Positions 42,840 to 55,806 of a stretch of DNA of 64,000 bases are shown here, piece by piece. Position 1 is the first letter of the stretch; each line of letters begins with the position of its first letter. Source of the stretch: Siphonodentalium dalli (Eukaryota > Mollusca > Scaphopoda > Gadilida > Siphonodentaliidae); assembly GCA_032622095.1 (NCBI GenBank), contig CP136069.1, forward strand, positions 161,313,043-161,377,042, in the 5' to 3' direction. The notes under the pieces were generated by a model that worked only from the letters and a program-made list of their open reading frames with translations, was not told where the DNA came from and made no database searches. A program made the translations under genes and the position numbers.

Positions 42840-45470
42840 CATCTGCGGATTAATGTGTTTTCATTGTAATAGTTGACAGAGTTATATACAAATAATCCAA
42901 TTCTGGTTACTGGTGTATCAACAACATCGATCTTACACGTCTTCACACAAAAAATGTCATGATTATGCGTGGAATATAATAAATAATCACGAATCACCGC
43001 CCGGGAATGGCGAAACGTGAATGAAAATAGCTTCAAGTGTGGAAGCCGATCCCTCGGAATCGTAGTACTGTATATAATGAATTTACACATCACAACCTGT
43101 TAACTGGAATAAATAAACTTCCAACGCGGACAATATGTGTGATGACTCAACTGATCGCCGATCACTGCGAGAAAAAAAAATCAGAAATGTCTTCACACCA
43201 AAGCGAATTCATTATAAAAGACAGACACGGACACCAGCGAAGCCACACACACTTGTAAGAATACCGATTTCTCATCGTATATATGAGAGTAAATTTTCCC
43301 AAACCGATTAATCTAACATGCGTAAAAGTCTACGAGAAAAGCAGGGCATATATTAATTTATTGAGTTACATGACCTCAATTCATCACAGGAACATTTGGC
43401 TAACTCTATACAACGGAACACACATTGTGTCAGAATATTTTTGTCTTCTTAATAATAGAGGAATACAGTGATTATTTTTGTTAATAACAAGTTACTTAGA
43501 TAGTGAAAATGCTATTTTTCTCTAATTTTTAAATACTTGACCGTAAAATCGAACTGTTTGAGCACAACAGCAGCTTCGTAAATTTGCCATATAATGTTCC
43601 AAGCAAAACTATAAACCAACCTTGCTCTCTTTAAACAACTTTTGTTTAACAACAAAATTTTACCATAAACAAGCTTTGGGCATAACAACTTGACATTGTT
43701 TAATTTACCTGAGTAGCAATCAAATGCTAATTTTCAACTATCTGATAAAAAAACATTTATTTCCCACAAAATATATCAACAAATTTGCTAAACATTTTGT
43801 TTTTGGACCGGATAGTGTCGTCTGTCACCAATACATGCTCGTTACACAATGGAGTCGTTACGTCTGAGCAAACCTTACATTTGAGTCAATATCCTCAAGA
43901 TAATGTAGCCATAATGGAGAGTTTTTTGTGTGTTTGCGGCACCATTTTGGACCAGCTCATTAATGCGTGACCCTGTGTTGCCTATCTGAATCATGTATAA
44001 TTGTTTTTCAGAGCAATTAGAAACTCAAAGTTTTAAACACAACCATCGGGGAATAAACATTTATTCTCACATAATTGGAGTATAATTCTTTAATGCCTTT
44101 AATTTCCTGGCCATTTGCTACCAATACATCTTTGTTGCAAAATGATACCATTTGACTTGAGTAACCATTGAGTAACAAACACAGTTGAATGCAAACAAAT
44201 ACAACATAACTATTCTTGAAACATCAGACATGTAAAATAATAGACACCTCACCGAAATATAACCGAAAACTCCAACCTATATCCTTAAGGAATATCAAGA
44301 CGTTATAAACCAAGAAATCAATAACACTTTCAATTATATAATTTGAGACTTATCGATCTCACGATAACCCATGACAAAATACCTAAATGATGTAATGGTA
44401 ATTAATATTAATGCTACAGTACAAATACATCTATAAGACATTCTGCGGATGTTTTGACAAGACATCGGCCAATTGGGAGAGAACTTTAATCTATCTAGTC
44501 ACTCAACGGAACACAACTAATATGAAATGTGGAAAATTGACACAATTATTAGCCATCACTTATGCCTACCACCTACGTCTCAACCAAGTCAAAACTAAGG
44601 CCAATTAAAAGCCAATATTACGTCTTAACATACTTTCTGAGGGGAAATTAAGGCTAATTGGCGGCAACAATTTAAGACAAATATAACTTCTTAAATGTTA
44701 CCTCCTAAACAACTACAAATTCATAAATACAAGTTATAACCAAAAATGGGCCCGTTGTCATCAACCTTTGTCTTTATATTTTAACTACAGAGGAAAAGGG
44801 ATATAATACAATGAAGATAAAATTTTCGCTGTCACTCAGTGTTTGTACGAAAATAACACCGAGGAACCCCGGATTCATTACTGTCTTGTACACACGCGAA
44901 AAGAAACAAAAAATAGAAAGACGCCTTTGATATTTAGTCTGCGCCAATTGGTGATGTATTCATATAGGATACATTGGGGTTAAATAACACAGGCCCAAGT
45001 AGAAAGGGGCAACGAATATTGATATCCGATTGACAACTTGGTACCAAGTAACAATTTGAGCTCAAGAAAACTTACGCTCAATTGATAATTGACGTTAATG
45101 TACATAGCATCCAATAACATGGGCCCAAGTACAAGCTGTGATAGCTGGGTCTATTCGAGCCCACTTTCTTCTGTTTGGTCTAAAATTAACTAATTATATG
45201 TATTTATTTCTTAATTAAACAACTTTAAATTGTTACCAGTTCGGTTTGCTCGGAAGTGCAGCAGGATATGTTCAGCATACATACATAATACAATGTATTT
45301 TAATAACAAATATTTCGCGCCAGAGATAACAAATTCCTACGTCGCGGGCACAAAAATACCACGCTTCAAAACTAATGAGGAGGGGAGGATGTCGCGTCAG
45401 TGCTTAAAAATATCGATGGCCCACGCGATGGTTATTCATGTTAGAACAGTCACATCCGTTTAAGCCACCA
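42840..45470. other. Palindrome arm sequence without gene
   Basis: AT-rich unique-looking DNA with short frames only. I see no gene. Its mirror is 52,620-55,250. The first mismatch between the arms seen when moving outward from the centre is at 44,743 / 53,349. Confidence 0.45.
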
Positions 45471-45482
45471 TAAACAGAAAGC

Positions 45483-46158
45483 ATGGCTGCAGACACACGT
45501 ACCACAGTAGCGATGGCATAGTAGGTGTGACAATTTATTATGGTGCAGTTCGGGAACAATTGGTCGTCATATTTCGGTGTCATAGCTAGCCATGTTGCCC
45601 ACTGTGTGTCCGCACACTGAGTCGGCTGGACCAATTAACACATTGCTTTTCACCCAGGTTGATCTCTACTCATTTCGTTTTGCTACATTGCATTCTCTAC
45701 GATATATATAATTGCATGATCAATCGTCCAGAATTGTGTTTGACCGTGTCAATCCCTTATTCGCTCACATATCATACACGTAGTACGTTTTGTTGATATG
45801 ATCAAAATTCATGTTTATCCACTTGTATTAATTTCATGCGTATTATAAAAACAGTTCCCGAATTGCGTTTTTTTATTTTGGGACGTTTGGTTCTGCTAAT
45901 ATTATCATGTGGGCCAATGAAGCTGTGTCGGAAATGTTGGAGGAAATGCATCTGCGATAAAGTATCTGAAATAAACAAAGCGAACTATACAAGGACCAAA
46001 ACAAGAAAAAAGGCTGATTATAACGAACATTGGAGGACCCATTGTACGAATGTGCAGCAGGCGACATGGCTAGTTATGGCATATTAATTATGACAACCAA
46101 TTGTCACCAAACTCCAATATGTCATCGCTACTGTGATACGTGTGTCCGCAGCCAATAT
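45483..46158. mobile_element. TIR element, 676 bases
   Basis: GGCTGCAGACACACGTACCA and CAGTAGCGATGGCATAGTAG at the left are mirrored by CATCGCTACTGTGATACGTG and TGTCCGCAGCC at the right, with TIR similarity continuing to ATGGCTAG and TGCACA words about 120 bases in. No transposase. The right-arm mirror copy is at 51,934-52,609. Confidence 0.6.
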
Positions 46159-46283
46159 TGAAATATAGACACATATTGTTCTTATACTAATCATAACTAT
46201 CGCATAAATAGCATGTTATTGTCAATATCGTTCGCAGCGTTATAAAACAAAAGCCATGTGTTGTTACAGCATGGTCCGTAAAG

Positions 46284-46430
46284 AGTGTGCGATAAGCAAA
46301 ACACTCAACACCGGGGAGATCCCACAGCGTAACATTTTGTTAAAACTGTGCTATGTTGTTTACAACGTACCGCTATTGCGCGCACTACTCCTGGTCACCA
46401 CGGTGTTGAGCGTTTTGCTTATCCCACACT
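46284..46430. mobile_element. MITE, 147 bases
   Basis: AGTGTGCGATAAGCAAAACA and CTCAACACCG are mirrored by CGGTGTTGAGCGTTTTGC and TTATCCCACACT. Arms of 30 bases with two mismatches. Mirror copy at 51,662-51,808. Confidence 0.65.
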
Positions 46431-46509
46431 ATTTATGTGTTGTATATAAACAAATGCCCGGCTCGCACAAGTGTGTTTTGCGGATAATATCTTATGCATA
46501 TATATATAT

Positions 46510-49040
46510 ACTAGAAGGTGGACCGACTTCGTCCGGGCTGTTTCCCCTCTGCTTTTCTGCGAATTGCGCGATTTGACCTTGAATTGTCCATTCCCCTCTG
46601 CTTTTCTGCGAATTGCGCGATTTGACCTTGAATTGTCCATTTTGAAGGTCAAGGTCAGCTGGGGTCACGATTTGACCGGTCCAAAACACTGCCCGGACAA
46701 AAGTACCCGACAAAAGTACCCGTCGAAATCCATTTGGTTTTACCCGATTTGACCTTGAATTTGTCATTTTGAAGGTCAAGGTCAGGTCGGGGTCACGATT
46801 TGACCGGTCCAAAACACTTAGTGGATAAAAGTAACCCTATGTATCAAATTTCGTGGAAATTCCATCAAAATTCGAGATTTGAACTTGAATTGATCCGATT
46901 TAAAATTCAAGGTCACGTCGCACGGACAAACGAATAGGCTTATGAGACTCTCCATACGAAAGTATCCCTAGACACTAATTTTCATCGAAATCCCGTGATA
47001 TTCGGGCGTTTGACCTTGAAATGACACGATTTCAAGGTCAATGTCACGTCGCACGGGCAAATTAATAGGCCGTTGCCAGTTTCCGGCCGAATATACCCCA
47101 CATACCAAGTTTCATCGAAATCGGCTCGGCCGTTTTCGAGTTCATCGCGATCACAGACAGACAGACACACACACACAGATCTTCCAAAATATATAATAGA
47201 CTAGCTGATGTGCCTGACGTTGTCCGGGCTATTCAAAAACCAAATTTCAAGTCGATAGCTCTACCCAGCCCGACGTTGTCCGGGCTATTCAAAAACCAAA
47301 TTTCAAGTCGATAGCTCCACCCGTTTCCGAGATGTGGTCTGTGCATGCGCGATACGGGCTCGGCGACCCGATAAAATTCGTATCCGGGGCAAGATACATT
47401 CACATAGCAAATTTCAAGTCGATAGCTCCACCCGTTTCCGAGATCTCGTCTGCGCATGCGCGAAGCTGGCGTCGCACGGGCTCGGCGACCCGATAAAATT
47501 CGTATCCGGGGCAAGATACATTCACATACCAAATTTCAAGTCGATAGCTCCACCCCTTTCCGAGATCTCGTCTGCGCATGCGCGAAGCTGGTGTCGCACG
47601 GGCTCGGCGACCCGATATAATTCGTATCCGGGGCAAGTTACATTCACATACCAAATTTCAAGTCGTCAGCTCCACCCGTTTCCGAGATCTCGTCTGCACA
47701 TGCGCGAAGCGGGCGCCGCACGGGCTCGCCAATAAGACAACGACGACCGCCTGGTCAAACTACACACACCTACCAAGTTTCGGTCAGGTGGGGTAACGAT
47801 TTGACCCGTCCAAAACACTGCCCGGACAAAAGTACCCGTCGAAATCCATCGGGTTTTACCCGATTTGACATCGAATTGATCATTTGGAAGGTCAAGGCCA
47901 GGTCGGGGTCACGACTCGACCCGTCCAAAACACTCAGTGGACAAAAGTAACCCCACGTATCTAATTTCGTCGAAATCGCATCAAAATTCGCGATTTGACC
48001 TTGAATTGACCCGATTTCAAGGGCAAGGTCACGTCGCACGGACAAATGAATAGGCTTATGAGACTCCCCATACGAAAGTATCCCTATACACTAATTTTCA
48101 TCGATATCCTGTGATATTCTGGCGTTTGACCTTGAACTGACCCGATTTCAAGGTCAAAGTCACGTCGCACGGGCAAATTAATAGGCCTATGCCACTCCCC
48201 GGCCGAATGTATCCCCACATACCAAGTTTCATCGAAATCCCTTGATATTCGGGCGTTTGACCTTTAAATGACCTGATTTCAATGTCAAGGTCACGTCGCA
48301 CGGGCAAATTAATAGGCCTATGCCACTCCCGGCCGAAAATACCCCCACATACCAAGTTTCATCGAAATCGGCTCGGCCGTTTTCGAGTCCATCGCGATCA
48401 CACAGACACACAGACACACACACACACACACCCTGATCTTCCAAAAATATATAATAACTAGAAGGTGACACGACTTCGTCCGGGCTTTGACCTTGAATTG
48501 TCCATTTTGAAGGTCAAGTGGGGTCACGATCGAAAACACTCCCCCGATAAAAATATCCCTAGGTATAAAATTTCGTCGAAATCCGTTAATATTTTAATTT
48601 AATTTGAGTTAATTCTGCCTTTTTAATTCTGCCTTTAAATGATGGTACCCGTCCCGTGATCGTACCCATCCCTAAAAGAGGTACGTTTGTGTGTACGCGT
48701 TGTACGTCACACAACACGCTCATGTCTGGATACAGTCTTACACACACACGCCCAGACCCAGCCGTAAGAATCACATTACACACATACGCTCTTTATCGAC
48801 GACACTGCGGACACGAACGCTCTTTAACTATCAACGCGATTAATCCCACCGTGCCAATGACGGTAATTGTTGTGACTGGGAGTGGAGAATGGGTGCTCTG
48901 ACGTTCTCAGAAGCGGTGCGCTGACACTTCATCTGGTATTTTACCCTTGGGTAGGAAGTTTTGTCTCGATCGGTCAACCCGTTTTCGATTCTATAAAGGA
49001 CATACAGACAGACAAACAGAGGTCTTCAAAATATATATGA
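46510..49040. repeat. Cluster of capped, GGTCA-rich dispersed modules (left)
   Basis: At least three elements follow each other. Read on the minus strand, each begins with TATATATTTTGGAAGATC (or a variant), a GT or GTCT run and GCGATGGACTCGAAAACGG with CCGATTTCGATGAAACTTGG. Bodies are tandem repeats: 131-base units around ACGTCGCACGGGCAAATTA (48,031; 48,162; 48,293) and 122-base units around GGGCTCGGCGACCCGATA (47,356; 47,478; 47,600; a partial at 47,722). Words such as TCAAGGTCA are very frequent. Open frames are by-products of this periodicity. The class is unknown to me. Confidence 0.65.
47356..47740. repeat. 122-base tandem repeat, about 3.3 units
   Basis: Starts of GGGCTCGGCGACCCGATA at 47,356, 47,478 and 47,600, and a diverged GGGCTCGCC at 47,722, give an exact 122-base step. 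Each unit carries ACCAAATTTCAAGTCGATAG and TCGTCTGCGCATGCGCGAAG. The mirror is at 50,352-50,736. Confidence 0.8.
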
Positions 49041-49065
49041 GATATATATATATATATATATTTTG
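49027..49065. repeat. Palindrome centre, TA-rich
   Basis: The symmetry point is base 49,046, inside AAATATATATGAGATATATA followed by a TA run. The arms meet with no unique spacer; only GAG at 49,039-49,041 breaks perfect symmetry. On both sides comes GGTCTTCAAAAT / ATTTTGAAGACC, the AT-rich outer end of a capped module. Confidence 0.9.
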
Positions 49066-51582
49066 AAGACCTCTGTTTGTCTGTCTGTATGTCCTTTATA
49101 GAATCGAAAACGGGTTGACCGATCGAGACAAAACTTCCTACCCAAGGGTAAAATACCAGATGAAGTGTCAGCGCACCGCTTCTGAGAACGTCAGAGCACC
49201 CATTCTCCACTCCCAGTCACAACAATTACCGTCATTGGCACGGTGGGATTAATCGCGTTGATAGTTAAAGAGCGTTCGTGTCCGCAGTGTCGTCGATAAA
49301 GAGCGTATGTGTGTAATGTGATTCTTACGGCTGGGTCTGGGCGTGTGTGTGTAAGACTGTATCCAGACATGAGCGTGTTGTGTGACGTACAACGCGTACA
49401 CACAAACGTACCTCTTTTAGGGATGGGTACGATCACGGGACGGGTACCATCATTTAAAGGCAGAATTAAAAAGGCAGAATTAACTCAAATTAAATTAAAA
49501 TATTAACGGATTTCGACGAAATTTTATACCTAGGGATATTTTTATCGGGGGAGTGTTTTCGATCGTGACCCCACTTGACCTTCAAAATGGACAATTCAAG
49601 GTCAAAGCCCGGACGAAGTCGTGTCACCTTCTAGTTATTATATATTTTTGGAAGATCAGGGTGTGTGTGTGTGTGTGTCTGTGTGTCTGTGTGATCGCGA
49701 TGGACTCGAAAACGGCCGAGCCGATTTCGATGAAACTTGGTATGTGGGGGTATTTTCGGCCGGGAGTGGCATAGGCCTATTAATTTGCCCGTGCGACGTG
49801 ACCTTGACATTGAAATCAGGTCATTTAAAGGTCAAACGCCCGAATATCAAGGGATTTCGATGAAACTTGGTATGTGGGGATACATTCGGCCGGGGAGTGG
49901 CATAGGCCTATTAATTTGCCCGTGCGACGTGACTTTGACCTTGAAATCGGGTCAGTTCAAGGTCAAACGCCAGAATATCACAGGATATCGATGAAAATTA
50001 GTGTATAGGGATACTTTCGTATGGGGAGTCTCATAAGCCTATTCATTTGTCCGTGCGACGTGACCTTGCCCTTGAAATCGGGTCAATTCAAGGTCAAATC
50101 GCGAATTTTGATGCGATTTCGACGAAATTAGATACGTGGGGTTACTTTTGTCCACTGAGTGTTTTGGACGGGTCGAGTCGTGACCCCGACCTGGCCTTGA
50201 CCTTCCAAATGATCAATTCGATGTCAAATCGGGTAAAACCCGATGGATTTCGACGGGTACTTTTGTCCGGGCAGTGTTTTGGACGGGTCAAATCGTTACC
50301 CCACCTGACCGAAACTTGGTAGGTGTGTGTAGTTTGACCAGGCGGTCGTCGTTGTCTTATTGGCGAGCCCGTGCGGCGCCCGCTTCGCGCATGTGCAGAC
50401 GAGATCTCGGAAACGGGTGGAGCTGACGACTTGAAATTTGGTATGTGAATGTAACTTGCCCCGGATACGAATTATATCGGGTCGCCGAGCCCGTGCGACA
50501 CCAGCTTCGCGCATGCGCAGACGAGATCTCGGAAAGGGGTGGAGCTATCGACTTGAAATTTGGTATGTGAATGTATCTTGCCCCGGATACGAATTTTATC
50601 GGGTCGCCGAGCCCGTGCGACGCCAGCTTCGCGCATGCGCAGACGAGATCTCGGAAACGGGTGGAGCTATCGACTTGAAATTTGCTATGTGAATGTATCT
50701 TGCCCCGGATACGAATTTTATCGGGTCGCCGAGCCCGTATCGCGCATGCACAGACCACATCTCGGAAACGGGTGGAGCTATCGACTTGAAATTTGGTTTT
50801 TGAATAGCCCGGACAACGTCGGGCTGGGTAGAGCTATCGACTTGAAATTTGGTTTTTGAATAGCCCGGACAACGTCAGGCACATCAGCTAGTCTATTATA
50901 TATTTTGGAAGATCTGTGTGTGTGTGTCTGTCTGTCTGTGATCGCGATGAACTCGAAAACGGCCGAGCCGATTTCGATGAAACTTGGTATGTGGGGTATA
51001 TTCGGCCGGAAACTGGCAACGGCCTATTAATTTGCCCGTGCGACGTGACATTGACCTTGAAATCGTGTCATTTCAAGGTCAAACGCCCGAATATCACGGG
51101 ATTTCGATGAAAATTAGTGTCTAGGGATACTTTCGTATGGAGAGTCTCATAAGCCTATTCGTTTGTCCGTGCGACGTGACCTTGAATTTTAAATCGGATC
51201 AATTCAAGTTCAAATCTCGAATTTTGATGGAATTTCCACGAAATTTGATACATAGGGTTACTTTTATCCACTAAGTGTTTTGGACCGGTCAAATCGTGAC
51301 CCCGACCTGACCTTGACCTTCAAAATGACAAATTCAAGGTCAAATCGGGTAAAACCAAATGGATTTCGACGGGTACTTTTGTCGGGTACTTTTGTCCGGG
51401 CAGTGTTTTGGACCGGTCAAATCGTGACCCCAGCTGACCTTGACCTTCAAAATGGACAATTCAAGGTCAAATCGCGCAATTCGCAGAAAAGCAGAGGGGA
51501 ATGGACAATTCAAGGTCAAATCGCGCAATTCGCAGAAAAGCAGAGGGGAAACAGCCCGGACGAAGTCGGTCCACCTTCTAGT
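49052..51582. repeat. Cluster of capped, GGTCA-rich dispersed modules (right)
   Basis: Exact mirror of 46,510-49,040 in every place compared, including the 122-base and 131-base tandem units. Open frames on both strands repeat those of the left arm and are not genes. Confidence 0.65.
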
Positions 51583-51661
51583 ATATATATATATGCATAA
51601 GATATTATCCGCAAAACACACTTGTGCGAGCCGGGCATTTGTTTATATACAACACATAAAT

Positions 51662-51808
51662 AGTGTGGGATAAGCAAAACGCTCAACACCGTGGTGACCA
51701 GGAGTAGTGCGCGCAATAGCGGTACGTTGTAAACAACATAGCACAGTTTTAACAAAATGTTACGCTGTGGGATCTCCCCGGTGTTGAGTGTTTTGCTTAT
51801 CGCACACT
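51662..51808. mobile_element. MITE, mirror copy
   Basis: Right-arm counterpart of 46,284-46,430, same termini. Confidence 0.6.
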
Positions 51809-51933
51809 CTTTACGGACCATGCTGTAACAACACATGGCTTTTGTTTTATAACGCTGCGAACGATATTGACAATAACATGCTATTTATGCGATAGTTATG
51901 ATTAGTATAAGAACAATATGTGTCTATATTTCA

Positions 51934-52609
51934 ATATTGGCTGCGGACACACGTATCACAGTAGCGATGACATATTGGAGTTTGGTGACAATTGGTTGTC
52001 ATAATTAATATGCCATAACTAGCCATGTCGCCTGCTGCACATTCGTACAATGGGTCCTCCAATGTTCGTTATAATCAGCCTTTTTTCTTGTTTTGGTCCT
52101 TGTATAGTTCGCTTTGTTTATTTCAGATACTTTATCGCAGATGCATTTCCTCCAACATTTCCGACACAGCTTCATTGGCCCACATGATAATATTAGCAGA
52201 ACCAAACGTCCCAAAATAAAAAAACGCAATTCGGGAACTGTTTTTATAATACGCATGAAATTAATACAAGTGGATAAACATGAATTTTGATCATATCAAC
52301 AAAACGTACTACGTGTATGATATGTGAGCGAATAAGGGATTGACACGGTCAAACACAATTCTGGACGATTGATCATGCAATTATATATATCGTAGAGAAT
52401 GCAATGTAGCAAAACGAAATGAGTAGAGATCAACCTGGGTGAAAAGCAATGTGTTAATTGGTCCAGCCGACTCAGTGTGCGGACACACAGTGGGCAACAT
52501 GGCTAGCTATGACACCGAAATATGACGACCAATTGTTCCCGAACTGCACCATAATAAATTGTCACACCTACTATGCCATCGCTACTGTGGTACGTGTGTC
52601 TGCAGCCAT
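51934..52609. mobile_element. TIR element, mirror copy
   Basis: Right-arm counterpart of 45,483-46,158, same TIRs and length. Confidence 0.6.
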
Positions 52610-55330
52610 GCTTTCTGTTTATGGTGGCTTAAACGGATGTGACTGTTCTAACATGAATAACCATCGCGTGGGCCATCGATATTTTTAAGCACTGACGCGA
52701 CATCCTCCCCTCCTCATTAGTTTTGAAGCGTGGTATTTTTGTGCCCGCGACGTAGGAATTTGTTATCTCTGGCGCGAAATATTTGTTATTAAAATACATT
52801 GTATTATGTATGTATGCTGAACATATCCTGCTGCACTTCCGAGCAAACCGAACTGGTAACAATTTAAAGTTGTTTAATTAAGAAATAAATACATATAATT
52901 AGTTAATTTTAGACCAAACAGAAGAAAGTGGGCTCGAATAGACCCAGCTATCACAGCTTGTACTTGGGCCCATGTTATTGGATGCTATGTACATTAACGT
53001 CAATTATCAATTGAGCGTAAGTTTTCTTGAGCTCAAATTGTTACTTGGTACCAAGTTGTCAATCGGATATCAATATTCGTTGCCCCTTTCTACTTGGGCC
53101 TGTGTTATTTAACCCCAATGTATCCTATATGAATACATCACCAATTGGCGCAGACTAAATATCAAAGGCGTCTTTCTATTTTTTGTTTCTTTTCGCGTGT
53201 GTACAAGACAGTAATGAATCCGGGGTTCCTCGGTGTTATTTTCGTACAAACACTGAGTGACAGCGAAAATTTTATCTTCATTGTATTATATCCCTTTTCC
53301 TCTGTAGTTAAAATATAAAGACAAAGGTTGATGACAACGGGCCCATTTGTGGTTATAACTTGTATTTATGAATTTGTAGTTGTTTAGGAGGTAACATTTA
53401 AGAAGTTATATTTGTCTTAAATTGTTGCCGCCAATTAGCCTTAATTTCCCCTCAGAAAGTATGTTAAGAGGTAATATTGGCTTTTAATTGGCCTTAGTTT
53501 TGACTTGGTTGAGACGTAGGTGGTAGGAATAAGTGATAGCTATTAATTGTGTCAATTTTCCACATTTCATATTAGTTGTGTTCCGTTGAGTGACTAGATA
53601 GATTAACGTTCTCTCCCAATTGGCCGATGTCTTGTCAAAACATCCGCAGAATGTCTTATAGATGTATTTGTACTGTAGCATTAATATTAATTACCATTAC
53701 ATCATTTAGGTATTTTGTCATGGGTTATCGTGAGATCGATAAGTCTCAAATTATATAATTGAAAGTGTTATTGATTTCTTGGTTTATAACGTCTTGATAT
53801 TCCTTAAGGATATAGGTTGGAGTTTTCGGTTATATTTCGGTGAGGTGTCTATTATTTTACATGTCTGATGTTTCAAGAATAGTTATGTTGTATTTGTTTG
53901 CATTCAACTGTGTTTGTTACTCAATGGTTACTCAAGTCAAATGGTATCATTTTGCAACAAAGATGTATTGGTAGCAAATGACCAGGAAATTAAAGGCATT
54001 AAAGAATTATACTCCAATTATGTGAGAATAAATGTTTATTCCCCGATGGTTGTGTTTAAAACTTTGAGTTTCTAATTGCTCTGAAAAACAATTATACATG
54101 ATTCAGATAGGCAACACAGGGTCACTCATTAATGAGCTGGTCCAAAATGGTGCCGCAAACACAAAAAAAACTCTCCATTATGGCTACATTATCTTGAGGA
54201 TATTGACTCAAATGTAAGGTTTGCTCAGACGTAACGACTCCATTGTGTAACGAGCATGTATTGGTGACAGACGACACTATCCGGTCCAAAAACAAAATGT
54301 TTAGCAAATTTGTTGATATATTTTGTGGGAAATAAATGTTTTTTTATCAGATAGTTGAAAATTAGCATTTGATTGCTACTCAGGTAAATTAAACAATGTC
54401 AAGTTGTTATGCCCAAAGCTTGTTTATGGTAAAATTTTGTTGTTAAACAAAAGTTGTTTAAAGAGAGCAAGGTTGGTTTATAGTTTTGCTTGGAACATTA
54501 TATGGCAAATTTACGAAGCTGCTGTTGTGCTCAAACAGTTCGATTTTACGGTCAAGTATTTAAAAATTAGAGAAAAATAGCATTTTCACTATCTAAGTAA
54601 CTTGTTAATAACAAAAATAATCACTGTATTCCTCTATTATTAAGAAGACAAAAATATTCTGACACAATGTGTGTTCCGTTGTATAGAGTTAGCCAAATGT
54701 TCCTGTGATGAATTGAGGTCATGTAACTCAATAAATTAATATATGCCCTGCTTTTCTCGTAGACTTTTACGCATGTTAGATTAATCGGTTTGGGAAAATT
54801 TACTCTCATATATACGATGAGAAATCGGTATTCTTACAAGTGTGTGTGGCTTCGCTGGTGTCCGTGTCTGTCTCTTATAATGAATTCGCTTTGGTGTGAA
54901 GACATTTCTGATTTTTTTTCTCGCAGTGATCGGCGATCAGTTGAGTCATCACAAATATTGTCCGCGTTGGAAGTTTATTTATTCCAGTTAACAGGTTGTG
55001 ATGTGTAAATTCATTATATACAGTACTACGATTCCGAGGAATCGGCTTCCACACTTGAAGCTATTTTCATTCACGTTTCGCCATTCCCGGGCGGTGATTC
55101 GTGATTATTTATTATATTCCACGCATAATCATGACATTTTTGTGTGAAGACGTGTAAGATCGATGTTGTTGATACACCAGTAAACCAGAATTGGATTATT
55201 TGTATATAACTCTGTCAACTATTACAATGAAAACACATTAATCCGCAGATGACTATTCAAAGAATCTCAGTGAAGACAGAGGGATTTTACATTTATTCTA
55301 TGAAAGGAAAAAAAGAGCAAAGATTACATC

Positions 55331-55806
55331 GGCATATCAACTGAACTCATGAAAGAGACTATCTTCATACTAGCCCCAGCACTTAAGTATATATTTAATA
55401 TTTCGTTTGAACAGGGAATAGTTCCAATTAACATGAAAATCTCTAAAGTAGTCCCCATTCCCAAAATAAACAACGCCAAGGAAATAACACACTATCGTCC
55501 AATCAGTACCCTTCCATCGGCTCACAAACATATAAACAGTTTTTGTAAAAAATGCCCTGAACATTTTGTCTTAGATTATGTGTTATATATATACGATTAG
55601 TCTGTACGTGTACATGGATATGAATATGAATAATACTCACGCTATCTGATAAATTATTTGTATAGTGATATTTGTTTTGTGGGAAACAGGAAGACAGCCC
55701 GGTAGGGCTATGTCCCCCCAGCAATATACTGAATTATTATCTAGTTATATGATAATTTATTGTACTATTCATATGTGTATTGTAAATAAAATTATCCTAT
55801 CCTAAC
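55331..55806 (+). pseudogene. Non-LTR retrotransposon fragment, mirror copy
   Basis: Right-arm counterpart of 42,285-42,760 with the same RT start and the same internal deletion. It differs by a few substitutions (HYRPISTLPS here, HYRPISILPL on the left). Confidence 0.6.

Larger units (their letters stand above)
30575..49045. repeat. Left arm of giant palindrome
   Basis: Every region checked from 30,575 to 49,045 has its reverse complement on the other side of 49,046. The pair sum is 98,092 from the centre to about 43.2 kb, 98,091 at 42.4-42.7 kb, 95,042 at 38.2-38.7 kb, about 94,606-94,613 at 35.3-37.2 kb and about 94,573-94,576 at 31.1-34.1 kb. Steps mark indels. Because the right arm is cut by the window edge at the partner of about 30,575, the left limit is a minimum. 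Contents: most of the lectin gene, a TIR element found only in this arm, a LINE fragment and several MITE-like elements. Confidence 0.95.

Noticed and set aside
47190-47210. Helitron 3-prime end (CTAG next to the AT-rich tip)
   Set aside because: CTAG matches CTRR, but I found no stable hairpin just upstream, no TC start and no A/T insertion site evidence; too weak.
47334-47735. 133-codon open frame and its mirror at 50,357-50,758
   Set aside because: It only follows the 122-base tandem units (122 is not a multiple of three), shows no domain, and competing frames are equally open on the other strand.
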